NCBI GenBank assembly: GCA_017508965.1
Contig: JAFWQT010000013.1
Location: 1-37,205 of the forward strand
Source of the DNA: Prevotella sp.
Lineage (GTDB): Bacteria > Bacteroidota > Bacteroidia > Bacteroidales > Bacteroidaceae
Length of the DNA stretch: 37,205 nucleotides
Direction: 5' to 3'
Part shown: positions 5,250 through 15,300 of the stretch, piece by piece
Layout of the letters: every line of letters starts with the position of its first letter
Position numbering within the stretch: position 1 is the stretch's first letter
The notes under the pieces: generated by a model
Database searches by the model: none
What the model was told of the DNA's origin: nothing
Seen by the model: only the letters and a program-made list of their open reading frames with translations
Made by a program: the position numbers and the translations under genes

Positions 5250-7088
5250 TTATTTCTTTCCCTCGTACCATTCTCGCAACACGTAGAAGGCTTTCTTCTT
5301 CTCACCTTTGTCGGAGAAGACTCCCTTCCGGTTGTAGTAGTCCTGGATGCCGTTGAGCACACGGCGTGGAGAGCGGAAGTCTTTCAGAATCCAAGGCGTG
5401 GTGCCGGCCAGTCCGTCGATTTTCTCTATCATCTGCAGGTTCTGGCGATAAAGGTTCTCCTGGAACTCTTCGGTCCAGCGCTGGTTGGCGGGTCCGTGCA
5501 GACCGTATTTTGCTCCGCCACCGAACTCACTGATGATGACGGGTTTGTCGTAGGGGATTTCCCATTGCATCTTCGGCGCGTCGTTCACGTCGCGATACCA
5601 TCCGATGTATTGGTTGAACGAGACTACATCCACGTGGGCGTTCATGTTGTCCTGCAGGCGGTTCTTATAGTTCGAGGCCGAGGTAACTTCCATGGCCATC
5701 GAGATTAGGCGTGATGTGTCGAGGCTGCGGGCATGCTGTGCCAGTCGGCCCAGGAACTGGTCGCGCTCGGCAGAGTGGGGAGTTTCGTTGGCAATCGACC
5801 AGATAATCACGTTGGCACGGTTCTGGTCGCGGCGAATCATGTCGGTCAGTTGCCGTTCAGCATTCTTGAAAGTTTCGGGGTTTTTCCATGCAATGGTCCA
5901 GTAAACGGGAATCTCCGACCACACCAGGATTCCCATACGCTCAGCCTCGCGCACGGCATACTCGTTGTGTGGATAGTGAGCCAGTCGGACGAAGTTGCAG
6001 CCAAGTTCCTTTGCCCAGCTGAGCAGTGTGTGGGCATCTGCTGTGCAATTGGCGCGTCCGCCACCGTTTGCTTTCTCCTCGTGAATGCTGATGCCGCGCA
6101 GGAAGATGGGCTGGCCGTTGAGCAGGAGCTGCTTGCCACGTGTTTCGATGGTGCGGAAACCAATCTCGTCAGCTACAAAATCGCTGACAGCAGAACCATC
6201 GGCGGCCTTTCCGTCGAGCGACAGTTCCGTCCGATAGCATTTAGGATTATCGGGACTCCACAGCGAGAGTCGCTTTGCCGGCACGCGAACCGTGAGACGG
6301 GCAGCGCCCTCGGCATCGGTCGTGCACTGTTGCTTCACCTTCAGTTCAGGTATTTTCAGCGTCAGCTTCTGACCAGCCATCGGCTTGTTCAGTCGTGCCG
6401 TCATCGTTATTTCACGCTGGCGGGCTTTGGCATCAGCCTTTTCCAACTGCAGCTTGAAATTCTCGATATACGTGGGCGATACCCTTACAAGGAGTACGTC
6501 GCGTGTGATGCCGCCATAGTTCCACCAGTCGAATATCTGTGTGGGCACGGCCTCGGCCTTGCGCTTGTTGTCTACTTTCACGATGACAGTGTTTTCTCCG
6601 TTCTGCAACATCTCGGTCACATCGAAGTTGAAGGGTGTGAAACCGCCTACGTGATGCCCTGCCTCGTGACCGTTAACCCATACACGACAGTCGTAGTTGA
6701 CGGCACCGAAATAGAGAATCGTGCGGTAGTTCTCGATGGGAACCTGGGCCTGGAAACTGGTTTTGAACCATACCGTGCCCTCGTAGAAAAAGAGTTTCTC
6801 GTCCTGTGTGTTCCAGTCGCCTGGCACCTGCATGGTGGGTGACTTGTCGAAATCGTACTCGATGAGGTCTTCGGGCCGCTGCGGCTTGGCATTGCGGAAG
6901 AATCCCCAGCGCGTCGGATTCATGCGATAGTCGTAGTAGCCTTCTTCCTGCACATCTACGATGTAGTGCCACTGGCCGTTGAGCGACATCGACTCACGGC
7001 TCAGCACATTGGTTACTTGGGGCACCTCGACGGCTCCCATGACTGCTGTCAGCGAGCAGAGAAACAATAGGATGAAAAGTCTTTTCAT
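5250..7088 (-). CDS. GH2 glycosidase, probable beta-glucuronidase
   Basis: A 612-residue exported glycoside hydrolase family 2 enzyme. The start at 7088 gives a signal peptide (MKRLFILLFLCSLTAVMGA). A sugar-binding jelly-roll domain (about 25-205) and an immunoglobulin-like domain (about 206-310) precede the TIM barrel. The predicted acid/base is Glu435 in WSIANE and the nucleophile Glu521 in IISEFGGG; NFVRLAHYPH is the usual barrel landmark. Near the C-terminus N586-R587-K588 (YYNRKGVF) matches the N-x-K signature that, in characterised gut beta-glucuronidases, contacts the substrate carboxylate. Beta-glucuronidase is therefore favoured over beta-galactosidase. It would release glucuronic acid from plant glycans or host conjugates in the periplasm. 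It precedes the flavodoxin gene and follows the TonB receptor on the same strand. Confidence 0.88.
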   Translation of the reverse strand: MKRLFILLFLCSLTAVMGAVEVPQVTNVLSRESMSLNGQWHYIVDVQEEGYYDYRMNPTRWGFFRNAKPQRPEDLIEYDFDKSPTMQVPGDWNTQDEKLFFYEGTVWFKTSFQAQVPIENYRTILYFGAVNYDCRVWVNGHEAGHHVGGFTPFNFDVTEMLQNGENTVIVKVDNKRKAEAVPTQIFDWWNYGGITRDVLLVRVSPTYIENFKLQLEKADAKARQREITMTARLNKPMAGQKLTLKIPELKVKQQCTTDAEGAARLTVRVPAKRLSLWSPDNPKCYRTELSLDGKAADGSAVSDFVADEIGFRTIETRGKQLLLNGQPIFLRGISIHEEKANGGGRANCTADAHTLLSWAKELGCNFVRLAHYPHNEYAVREAERMGILVWSEIPVYWTIAWKNPETFKNAERQLTDMIRRDQNRANVIIWSIANETPHSAERDQFLGRLAQHARSLDTSRLISMAMEVTSASNYKNRLQDNMNAHVDVVSFNQYIGWYRDVNDAPKMQWEIPYDKPVIISEFGGGAKYGLHGPANQRWTEEFQENLYRQNLQMIEKIDGLAGTTPWILKDFRSPRRVLNGIQDYYNRKGVFSDKGEKKKAFYVLREWYEGKK

Positions 7089-7126
7089 GTTGTGTACGGT
7101 TATTATGTTAAGTAACAAATCAAACA

Positions 7127-7209
7127 ACGAATTTTTCGAATTAAACGAATATCACAGGTTTCACGATTATCCGAGCGTAGCAATTCGTATAATTCGTTGA
7201 ATTCGTTGT
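7127..7209. repeat. ATTCGT-unit inverted repeat
   Basis: AACGAATTTTTCGAATT plus AAACGAAT (7127-7151) is the imperfect reverse complement of 7185-7209, where ATTCGT recurs three times. The 33-nt spacer would make the loop of a long hairpin between the TonB receptor gene and the GH2 gene. Simple unit repeats of this kind occur at several gene borders here. Confidence 0.65.
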
Positions 7210-7225
7210 TGTCATATTTAATGTT

Positions 7226-9097
7226 TCAGAAATTCAGATTCACTCCACCCATGAATGTCGCGCGCGGCATGGGGTAGCCCAGGTTGATTTCGTAGCTCTG
7301 GGCCAGCAGGTTCTCGCCACGCACCCACAGCGAGCAGGCTTTTGTCAGGGCATAGCTGACGCTGGCATTCAGCAGACAGAAGTTTTCCTTGGTTTCCTGG
7401 TCGCCGACTTCGGTGTAGAGGTTGCTGATGAACTGCAGTCCTGCAATGGCCGTCCAACGGTTCTGGTGATAGCTGGCACCGAGGAATCCTTTATATTCTG
7501 GTGCAGCTACAATCTTGTGCTCCATGTGCAGCAGCGAGTGGTTGGTGGTGAGCGAAAGGTTGCTGTTGACGCGCCATGTGGCTTCAATCTCAGCGCCATA
7601 GTTCTCAATCTCGCCCGTATTCACGTTCTTGCGCTGAATGGTCTGAATCATGTTGTCGCCTTTGATATAGAAGATGTTCAGGCCATAGCTGAAAGCATCA
7701 ATACGATGGCGCCACGACAGTTCGTAGTTCCAGATGCGCTCAGGTTCCAGTTCCTCGTTCGATGGGGGATAGAGATACATCTCGCGCATGGTGGGGTTGC
7801 GGAATCCCTTGCTTGCCATGGCCTTCAGTTCGCCTGTGCTGACAGGCCGGATAACGAGGCCTGCCTGCGGAATCCATTCGGTGCCTGTTACGGAATGATG
7901 GTCGAGGCGGATACCGGCATCGACGGTGAGCCACGACAGCAGGTCCTGGCGGAAATCCACGTAGCCGGCAATCTCGTTACGGTAAGAACGTCCGCTCTGC
8001 TTGTTGGGAGTGTCGAGCACGTCGCCCGTCTCCTTTGACGTGTAGTAGGCATTGCCGTAGATGTTCTGGTAGTCTATGCCGACGGTCAGCCGGTTCCCTT
8101 CAAAGAGCTGAGCACTCTGATACCAGGAAATGCCCGTCAGCGCATCTTTCGAACGGAAGTAGCGTGCGGTAGGTTTTGTCGGGTCGGCCGTTCCGTCGTC
8201 AATTTTATGGCGTCCGAAATTGCTATAGGCACTAATGGCACCACTTGTCCATCCATAGTGGTTCTCGAGTGCGGCTGAAATGACGCCGCGTGTAATCCAC
8301 TGGTCGGCATCGAACAGCGGACTGGTCGTTGTGCCGGGGTGGGAGGCATTGAAGTGGGTGATATCGGCATCGATATATGCATTCCAGTGGTCGTTGAAGT
8401 CGTAACCCAGTTTCAGATAACCGCCATACTGTTCAAAACCCATTCGCGGGCGGTGGTTGTCGGTGCGTCCGTATTGTGCCGAGACGGTGCTGCTGAACTT
8501 GCCGCTTCGCAGTTGGTTGGAGGCTTCTGCCTGAACGGTGCCGTAGCTGCCGGCGCCAAGATTAACGCTGGTCTTCATGCCGTCTTCCTTCATCGAACGT
8601 GTCACGATATTCATCACGCCGCCCATGGCGTTCGAGCCGTAGAGCACCGATGCCGGACCGCGAAGCACTTCAACACGCTCTGCCATCAGCGTCTGATAGC
8701 TGTCGGAAATGGGATGTCCGTAGATGCCCTGATATTGAGGGTGCCCGTCGATGAGCACGAGCAGCTGGCCTGCACCGCCGGAAATACCGCGCAGGTTGAT
8801 GCCGCCAGAGCCTCCTGTAGAAACGCCATAGCCCATCATTGAGCGTGAGGTGACAAAGAGTCCCGGTACCTGTTGCATGACCGTGGGCAGCACATTGGTC
8901 TGATATTGCTCCGTAAGTGTTTCCCGCCCGATGACTGTCACCGTCATAGGCAGGTGGCGAACATCGGTAGCATTACGTGTTCCTGTCACTACCACTTCCT
9001 GTAAGGTCAGAGAGTCGGTGACCGATTCGGCATGGGCAGAATATCCCGTAGCTGAAGCCACGAGCATAATGAACAGTCTTGTCATTGATTTCTTCAT
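7226..9097 (-). CDS. TonB-dependent outer-membrane receptor
   Basis: A 623-residue receptor of the BtuB/CirA type. After the signal peptide (MKKSMTRLFIMLVASATGYSAHA region, cleavage near residue 23) the TonB box LQEVVVTGTR appears, then the plug domain with LPMTVTVIGRETL and RVEVLRGPASVLYGSNAMGGVMNIVTR-type landmarks around residues 140-165, and a beta-barrel ending in an aromatic residue (GGVNLNF). There is no N-terminal carboxypeptidase-like domain and no SusD partner, so this is not a SusC protein. Such receptors import haem, cobalamin or siderophores; the sequence alone does not decide which. It lies downstream of the GH3 terminator, so it probably has its own promoter, but none was clearly seen in 9098-9248. 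Confidence 0.92.
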   Translation of the reverse strand: MKKSMTRLFIMLVASATGYSAHAESVTDSLTLQEVVVTGTRNATDVRHLPMTVTVIGRETLTEQYQTNVLPTVMQQVPGLFVTSRSMMGYGVSTGGSGGINLRGISGGAGQLLVLIDGHPQYQGIYGHPISDSYQTLMAERVEVLRGPASVLYGSNAMGGVMNIVTRSMKEDGMKTSVNLGAGSYGTVQAEASNQLRSGKFSSTVSAQYGRTDNHRPRMGFEQYGGYLKLGYDFNDHWNAYIDADITHFNASHPGTTTSPLFDADQWITRGVISAALENHYGWTSGAISAYSNFGRHKIDDGTADPTKPTARYFRSKDALTGISWYQSAQLFEGNRLTVGIDYQNIYGNAYYTSKETGDVLDTPNKQSGRSYRNEIAGYVDFRQDLLSWLTVDAGIRLDHHSVTGTEWIPQAGLVIRPVSTGELKAMASKGFRNPTMREMYLYPPSNEELEPERIWNYELSWRHRIDAFSYGLNIFYIKGDNMIQTIQRKNVNTGEIENYGAEIEATWRVNSNLSLTTNHSLLHMEHKIVAAPEYKGFLGASYHQNRWTAIAGLQFISNLYTEVGDQETKENFCLLNASVSYALTKACSLWVRGENLLAQSYEINLGYPMPRATFMGGVNLNF

Positions 9098-9249
9098 TTT
9101 TTTCAGTGTAATTTTTAATAACTATTCGTATTTGGGTAATTTCTATTTTTACATTTCAATAATAACGTTTGATATACCCACTTTATTGTATGTTCTGTTT
9201 CCCTTTTTTAAGCAGGTTTTGCTGATAGTTTTATGTCGGTTGTTGTATG

Positions 9250-9283
9250 AAAAAAGTCGGGCACCCTCATTTGGATGCCCGAC
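9250..9283 (-). terminator. GH3 terminator
   Basis: On the minus strand GTCGGGCATCC, AAATGA, GGGTGCCCGAC and then six T. It starts 10 nt past the GH3 stop codon and separates GH3 from the TonB receptor gene. Confidence 0.9.
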
Positions 9284-9292
9284 CGCTTGCAG

Positions 9293-11893
9293 TTATTTGA
9301 TGCTTACCTTTATGGATTTCAGGTCACTGGGTTGTGAACTGGTACCGTAGAGTATTTCGTACTCTCCTGGCTTGGTGCGCATGGTGTTGCTCTCGGCATC
9401 CCAGAACTCAAAGCTTTCTTTCGATAGTTGTATCTGGGCTTCGGCGGTTCTACCCGCTCCGATGTTCAACGACTGGAAACCGCGCAGCGACTTCAGCGGT
9501 CCTTCCGTATCGCTCAGGTCACGGATATATACCTGCACAATCTCGGTTCCGGCGCGACTGCCTGTGTTCTTGACCGGTATGGTCAGGGTGTAGAGCATGT
9601 CGGGGTTCTTGCTGGGGTCGCAGGGAATGGCCTTGGTCTCGCCGATTTCGAACGTCGTGTAGCTCAGGCCATAGCCGAAGGCAAACAGCGGGTCGTCGAA
9701 GTAGCGGTAGGTGCGGCCTTTCATCGAATAGTCTTCATAGTCGGGCAGCTGTGCCGTCGACTTATAGAAGGTGATGGGCAGTTTGCCGCCGGGGTTTAGG
9801 TCGCCGAAGAGAACTTCTGCTACAGCCGTTCCGCCTTCTTGGCCGGGATACCATGCCTGAACGATGGCATCGCAGCTCTCTGTTTCAGGCTGCAGGGCGA
9901 TGGCCGAGCCGGAGCAGTTGACGAAGATGACCGTCTTGCCGGCAGCCTTCAGTGCCTTGAGGAAGTCGCGCTGAACCTTTGGCAGTTCGATGTTCGTGCG
10001 GTCGCCGCCTTTGAAACCTTCGATGTTGACAGGCATTTCCTCGCCTTCGAGGGCGGCAGAGATACCACCTACGAAGATCACCTTGTCGATACCCTTCAGC
10101 TGGGCGATGGCTTTCTGGTAGTCAATCTGGAGTTCCTTGGCAATGTTGATTTTCATGTTGGCACCCCATGTCTTTACGAACTCAAAGCGAACCTCGATGT
10201 CGTACGACTTGCCTTTCTCGGCCTGGATGGCCGTGCGTGTCGGTGTGGTGCGCCATGTGTGCTGCACGAACTTGCGCTCGCCGTTGATGTATAGCTCGAA
10301 GTGGCCGCATCCCTCAACGTTCACTACATATTCGCCCGACTCCTTCGGCGTGAACACCGTCTCGTATTTGGCCGAGAAGTCTTCGATTTTCACGCCCGGG
10401 GCGAAGTTGTGCATACCGGCAGTGGTGACTGCCAGCGGCGTGGTGTAATACTGGGTGGTGACAGGCTTGCCTTCCATCTTGACATTGTTCCAGAACGTTC
10501 CGCGCAGTCCTTTCTTGCCGCCTATGGCGCAGTTGGATGCCATCAGACAGTCCATCACCTTGTCGTAGGTGAGGTCACAGCCGGCAAACGACACCAGTTT
10601 CTTCTGTTTTGCCTTGATGCCGTCGAGGATGGTGACGGTGTGGTTGGGCGTTCCGTTGTAGTTACCCCACATAAGCGGTTTGTCGTCGGCATTTGGACCG
10701 ATGACGGCAATCTTCTCCTTGTTTTTCTGCAATGGCAGCACGTTGCCCTTGTTCTGCAGCAGCACGATGGTCTGGCGTGCCATGTCGAGTGCCAGCTGAC
10801 GGTGTGCCTTGGAGTCCATGGCAGAGTAGGGAATCTTCGACCATTCCACGAGCGACGGGTCGTCCATCTCGCCAAGGTCGAAGCGGCCTTCAAGCAGTCG
10901 GATGACGTGCTTGTCGACCTCAGCCTCGGTGAGCAGACCGCGCTTGACGGCTTCGGGAATGCTCTTGTAGGCGTAGTCGAAACCGCATTCCACGTCGGTG
11001 CCGGCTAAGACGGCTTTCGATGAACCATGAACGGCGTCCGACGAGCTCTTGTGGTTCATATAGAAGTCGGTGACGGCTCCGCAGTCGCTCACCACGAGAT
11101 ATTTGAATCCCCATTCGTCGCGCAGAATCTGCTGTAACAGTCGGTTTGAACCGCAGCAGGGGTCGTCGTCGAGCCGCTGATAGGCACACATCACCTCGCG
11201 CACCTTGCTCTTCTCGACAAGATATTTAAAGGCGGGCATGTAGGTTTCCCAGAAATCGCGAACGGGCACATCGGCCAGGTTGGCCGTATGGCGCGTATAC
11301 TCAGGACCGCTGTGCACGGCATAGTGCTTGGCACAGGCCCACAGCTTGCGGTATTTGGCGTCTTCGGGTCCCTGCAGTCCAGTCACCACGGCATGTCCCA
11401 TCATCGAGGTCAGATAGGGGTCTTCGCCGTAGGTCTCCTGTCCGCGTCCCCAGCGCGGATCGCGGAAAATGTTCACGTTCGGTGTCCATACCGACAGGCT
11501 GTGGAACTTCTCGTCCTCACCCGAACCCCTGTACATTCGTTCGTTGTACTGTGCCCTGAACTCGGTGCTGGCGGCGTCGAACACCTTGTTCACCAGCGTC
11601 GGGTTCCATGACGACGCCATGGCAATGGGTTCGGGAAACACCGTGACGTTGCCCATGTTGGCGGCACCGTGCAGTGCTTCGCTCCACCAGAAGAATTTCT
11701 TGATGCCCATGCGTGGAATGGCAGGACTCTCGTCGAGCATCAGCATGGCTTTTTCTTCGAGCGTCAGCCGTGAACACAAGTCAACGGCCCGTTCGTGCGC
11801 ACTTAAAGCTGTGTTTTTGTAGGGTGGCGTCTGTGCAGTTGCGTTCATGCAGCCACAGATTACCAATGCGATTGAAAGTAAGTTTTTCTTCAT
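9293..11893 (-). CDS. GH3 beta-glycosidase with PA14 insert (xylosidase/glucosidase type)
   Basis: An 866-residue exported glycoside hydrolase family 3 enzyme. The start at 11893 gives a signal peptide (MKKNLLSIALVICGCMNATA); the longer frame would translate the upstream hairpin and is rejected. The N-terminal barrel carries GRGQETYGEDPYL, KHYAVHSGPE and the nucleophile Asp270 in VVSDCGAV. The second domain is split by a PA14 carbohydrate-binding insert at about 460-575 (GLRGTFWNN to YDIEVRFEF), followed by YPGQEGGTAVAEVLFGD and a fibronectin type III end (about 755-855). PA14-bearing GH3 enzymes of Prevotella include beta-xylosidases, so removal of xylose or glucose from oligosaccharides is likely; the exact sugar is not certain. 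It is transcribed divergently from the hybrid sensor-regulator, its probable controller. Confidence 0.93.
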   Translation of the reverse strand: MKKNLLSIALVICGCMNATAQTPPYKNTALSAHERAVDLCSRLTLEEKAMLMLDESPAIPRMGIKKFFWWSEALHGAANMGNVTVFPEPIAMASSWNPTLVNKVFDAASTEFRAQYNERMYRGSGEDEKFHSLSVWTPNVNIFRDPRWGRGQETYGEDPYLTSMMGHAVVTGLQGPEDAKYRKLWACAKHYAVHSGPEYTRHTANLADVPVRDFWETYMPAFKYLVEKSKVREVMCAYQRLDDDPCCGSNRLLQQILRDEWGFKYLVVSDCGAVTDFYMNHKSSSDAVHGSSKAVLAGTDVECGFDYAYKSIPEAVKRGLLTEAEVDKHVIRLLEGRFDLGEMDDPSLVEWSKIPYSAMDSKAHRQLALDMARQTIVLLQNKGNVLPLQKNKEKIAVIGPNADDKPLMWGNYNGTPNHTVTILDGIKAKQKKLVSFAGCDLTYDKVMDCLMASNCAIGGKKGLRGTFWNNVKMEGKPVTTQYYTTPLAVTTAGMHNFAPGVKIEDFSAKYETVFTPKESGEYVVNVEGCGHFELYINGERKFVQHTWRTTPTRTAIQAEKGKSYDIEVRFEFVKTWGANMKINIAKELQIDYQKAIAQLKGIDKVIFVGGISAALEGEEMPVNIEGFKGGDRTNIELPKVQRDFLKALKAAGKTVIFVNCSGSAIALQPETESCDAIVQAWYPGQEGGTAVAEVLFGDLNPGGKLPITFYKSTAQLPDYEDYSMKGRTYRYFDDPLFAFGYGLSYTTFEIGETKAIPCDPSKNPDMLYTLTIPVKNTGSRAGTEIVQVYIRDLSDTEGPLKSLRGFQSLNIGAGRTAEAQIQLSKESFEFWDAESNTMRTKPGEYEILYGTSSQPSDLKSIKVSIK

Positions 11894-11918
11894 ATATAAC
11901 TGTTTTGTTTTTTTTCTG

Positions 11919-12098
11919 AAAAAGAGTCCGGACTTTCCCAAGCCCGGACTCCGCACAATGTAAAGTTCTTAGATTGCCCAAAAATGGACAATGGCTTGCC
12001 GATGGGCTATAGCCCTTTCTGAGGGCGGGTAGTCTGCATGGCAGGCATACCCCCATCGGTTTATGGAGAAGAGGATATTTCTGCACAGTATCTTGTCG
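11919..12098 (-). ncRNA. Structured RNA leader or small RNA upstream of GH3
   Basis: The minus-strand transcript toward GH3 can fold as a three-way junction. P1 pairs 11999-12005 with 12053-12059, P2 pairs 12012-12016 with 12022-12026, and P3 pairs 12027-12031 with 12048-12052 and 12034-12037 with 12041-12044. A further hairpin pairs 11973-11979 with 11986-11992. The last element is a GC-rich hairpin (11924-11931 with 11944-11951) followed by five U, resembling an intrinsic terminator, 26 nt before the GH3 start codon. A -7 box lies at 12102-12109. It fits a riboswitch/attenuator or a small RNA with readthrough. I do not recognise it as a named family. Confidence 0.5.
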
Positions 12099-12101
12099 TT
12101 G

Positions 12102-12109
12102 CAAAATTA
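12102..12109 (-). promoter_or_regulatory. Possible -7 box for the GH3 leader
   Basis: On the minus strand TAATTTTG fits TAnnTTTG and is followed by C. No good TTTG is seen 20 nt upstream, which would suit a promoter needing an activator such as the neighbouring hybrid regulator. Confidence 0.45.
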
Positions 12110-12257
12110 CATATTTTATTTATAATTAGCTCATCTATAAGTATCATAGACGGGTCTTATTGTATCAGCGCGTGTCATATGTTCAAGATATTATGAATCT
12201 GTAATGAAACCTATGCGGCCTGTTTTTTCCTCAAAAATGGAAAAAATGTAACATTTT

Positions 12258-12289
12258 CTTGTTACTTTCCCAATATTCAATTATCTTTG
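12258..12289 (+). promoter_or_regulatory. Promoter of the hybrid regulator gene
   Basis: CTTG (12258-12261), 20 nt, TATCTTTG (12282-12289). The -7 box is ideal and the -33 has one mismatch. The ATG is 45 nt downstream, preceded by GAAGGAAA, a fair ribosome binding site. Confidence 0.7.
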
Positions 12290-12334
12290 CAGTCAAAATT
12301 GTAACATTCGTGTATTTTTATTATTCGAAGGAAA

Positions 12335-15300
12335 ATGAAATGTAGGGTTCTTAGACATGCGAGACGATACGGCCTGTCGTTTGCCGTTTTCCTCTCGTTG
12401 GCAACTGTCGGATCTTTTGCCCAGACCGGGAAGCTGTTCGATACCGACAAACAGCTTTCCAGCAGTTTTACCAGTCAGGTCTATCTCGACCGCGACGGGT
12501 TCATCTGGGTTGCCACGCGCAACGGCCTGAACAAATACGATGGCTATCAGTTCCAGATTATCAAAAAGGAACTGGCCAAGAAGAGTGGCATGGCCAGCAA
12601 CTATGTCAACAATGTCATTCAAGACGACAACGGACTGTTCTATCTTGGAATGTATGGCGCCCTGCAGACCTACGACGGGCGTGAGTTTCACGACGTTGAG
12701 GTGAAAGACCTCGAAGGCCGCACGGTGCCAAGCTACATCACTTGCTTCCTGAAACGCAAGGACGGACGGATTCTTGCCGGCACGTCAGGTCACGGACTGC
12801 TCGAAATAACCGATACCCGCCATGCCGTACAGATAGGCGGACCGCTGAAAGAAATCGTGACCATCAATGCCTTGGCTGAAGACAAGCGCGGACATATCTG
12901 GATTGTCACCCGTAGCCTAGGACTCCTCGAATATGACGGCAAGACCGTGAAGCGGCATTTTGCCGACGAAGTCATGAAAGACAAAATGGTGCGCATCTGC
13001 ATCGATGCAAAAGACAATATATATGTGGGTACCTCTGACAGGGGAATCTTCCTGCGCCCTGCAGGTGCTGCCGATTTCCGTCATCTCGACGTGACTGGCA
13101 CCAAACATGTTTCTTCGCTCTATTCCACTCACGACGGACAGCTGATGATAGGCTACGACGGCAACGGTGTGAGCATCTATAATCCCCAGACCGGTGAAAT
13201 GACCGACAATCCCTATTTCAGTCGCGATGTCGACCTCTCTAAAAGCAAGGTCTACAGCATTGTTGAAGATTCCAACGGTTGTGTCTGGCTCGGACTGCTG
13301 CAGAAAGGTGTCTTCATGCAGCCGAAGAAAATCTCCACCTTCCGCTATATAGGCAACAAAATAGGCGATAAGAACATTATCGGTCAGGCTTGCGTCATCA
13401 GCACTATGATTGACAGCCGCGGACGCTGTTGGGTGGGTACCGACAAGGACGGCCTTTATTGTCTCGACAGTAACCAGAACCTTCTCCACCACTATGTGGG
13501 CAATGGTTTCCCCGCCTCGGTGATGAGCATGGTCGAGGATTCGTCAGGCCGCATTTGGGTGGGTAGCTATAGCGAGGGATTTGGCTATATCGATGCTGGC
13601 GGAGGCAGTTACCATAAGTTCCCGCATTACCAAAATGTCAGCGGCTTCTCTATGGTCGTCACTGCTGGCGATGAACTGTGGGTGGGTACCATGGGCCAGG
13701 GACTCCTGCGCATCGATAGTAAGTCTGGCACCGTGAAGAAAGCCTATACCATGCAGCGACTCGCCGATGAAAAGCCGCAGACCAACAGTATCGTCAACGA
13801 CTATATCTCGAAGATGTCTGTCTCGCCCGACGGCAAGCGCATTTTTATTGCCACCACGATGGGTGCCTGCTGTTACGACATCCAGAAAGACAGCTGGACC
13901 ACCGCCTTCGGAAAGAATTGTCTCAACTACGGGACGCCCTGCCGCATCGTTAAGATGTTCGACGGACGTCTGTGGATAGGTACTAACGACGGACTTTACT
14001 GCTACAACTTCCAACAGCGTAAACTGAACCTTTACACTACCGAGGAGGGACTCGCTGACAATGGTATCTCCTCCATCGAGCAGGACCTGAAGGGTCGCCT
14101 CTGGATTGGTACCGACCACGGTCTCTGCTGTTATGATCCCAATACGGGCCTCACCCAGAGTTTCTTTGTCGACAACGGCCTGCAGTCGAATGAGTTCAGC
14201 GACGGTGCCTCCTACACCGTAAAGCTCGACAACCGGGTGGTTCATATCTTCGGTGGTGTGGGTGGCATCACCTGGTTCCATCCTGAAGACATTGTACAGA
14301 CCAAGTGGAACGCACAAGTAAGTCTTGTTGACTTCCTTGTCGGCGGCATCTCCGTCAGCAGTCCCCAACTCGAGTCAGGCTATCAAATCTGTGACACCAC
14401 CGTGATTGCCGCCAAACGCTTCGTGCTGGCCCACAACGACAACTCGTTCTCTATCCGTTTCTCTACGCTTACTTACGACAGTCCTGAGCACATCACCTAT
14501 CTTTATAGTATCAACGATGAGTCCTACACGCGACTGCAACCTGGTACTAACGAGCTGACCATCTCCCACCTGCCACCTGGCACCTACCGTTTCAAGGTAA
14601 TTGCCGAGCGCAACAACCAGAAGACACCCGAGCGCGAGTTCACCGTCGTTGTCCGTGCACCCTGGTGGCGTACGCCATGGGCTTATGCCTTCTATCTTTT
14701 GCTGGCTGCTGCCCTTGTGTGGTATTTATACAACGACCGTCGCCGAAAGGAACAGACACGTCTACGTCTTCAGGAGCATATCCATGCCGAGGAGATGGGC
14801 GAGGCCAAGCTGCGTTTCTTCATGAATATCAGTCATGAGATTCGCACCCCTATGACGCTTATCGTTACCCCGCTGCTCTCACTGATGAAACAAGACAGCG
14901 ACCCACAGCGACAGGGCGTATATAAGACCATTAAGCGAAATGCCGAGCGTATCATCCACCTCATCAACCAGATGATGGACCTGCGTAAAATAGACAAGGG
15001 TATGATGCGCATGCACATGCAGGAGACCGACCTTGTGGACTTTGTAGGCGACATCCATTCACTCTTCGAGCAGCAGGCTAAGGCCCGCAGCATCACACTG
15101 CGTTACGATCACGACGTGCCAAGCCTGCCTGTGTGGATTGACCGTCAGAACTTCGACAAGGTCATTGTCAATATCCTTTCCAACGCCTTCAAGTTCACCC
15201 CCACGGGTGGCGACATCCACATCAATGTCACCCACGACGACCAGCAGGCCTGCATTGCCATCAGCGACAACGGCGAACAGATACCCGAGGACCAGCAGGA

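Larger units (their letters stand above)
11894..12334. other. Divergent control region, GH3 and hybrid regulator
   Basis: The GH3 side holds the structured leader (11919-12098). The regulator side holds a promoter (12258-12289). The AT-rich middle (12110-12250) has TGTAACATTTT- and TTGTTACTTT-like segments near 12247-12267 but no clear direct repeat that I would assign as the regulator's operator. Confidence 0.6.

Noticed and set aside
5733-6842. A 369-codon open frame on the plus strand
   Set aside because: It is antisense to the GH2 gene, whose catalytic motifs are intact; no domain or start signal supports it.
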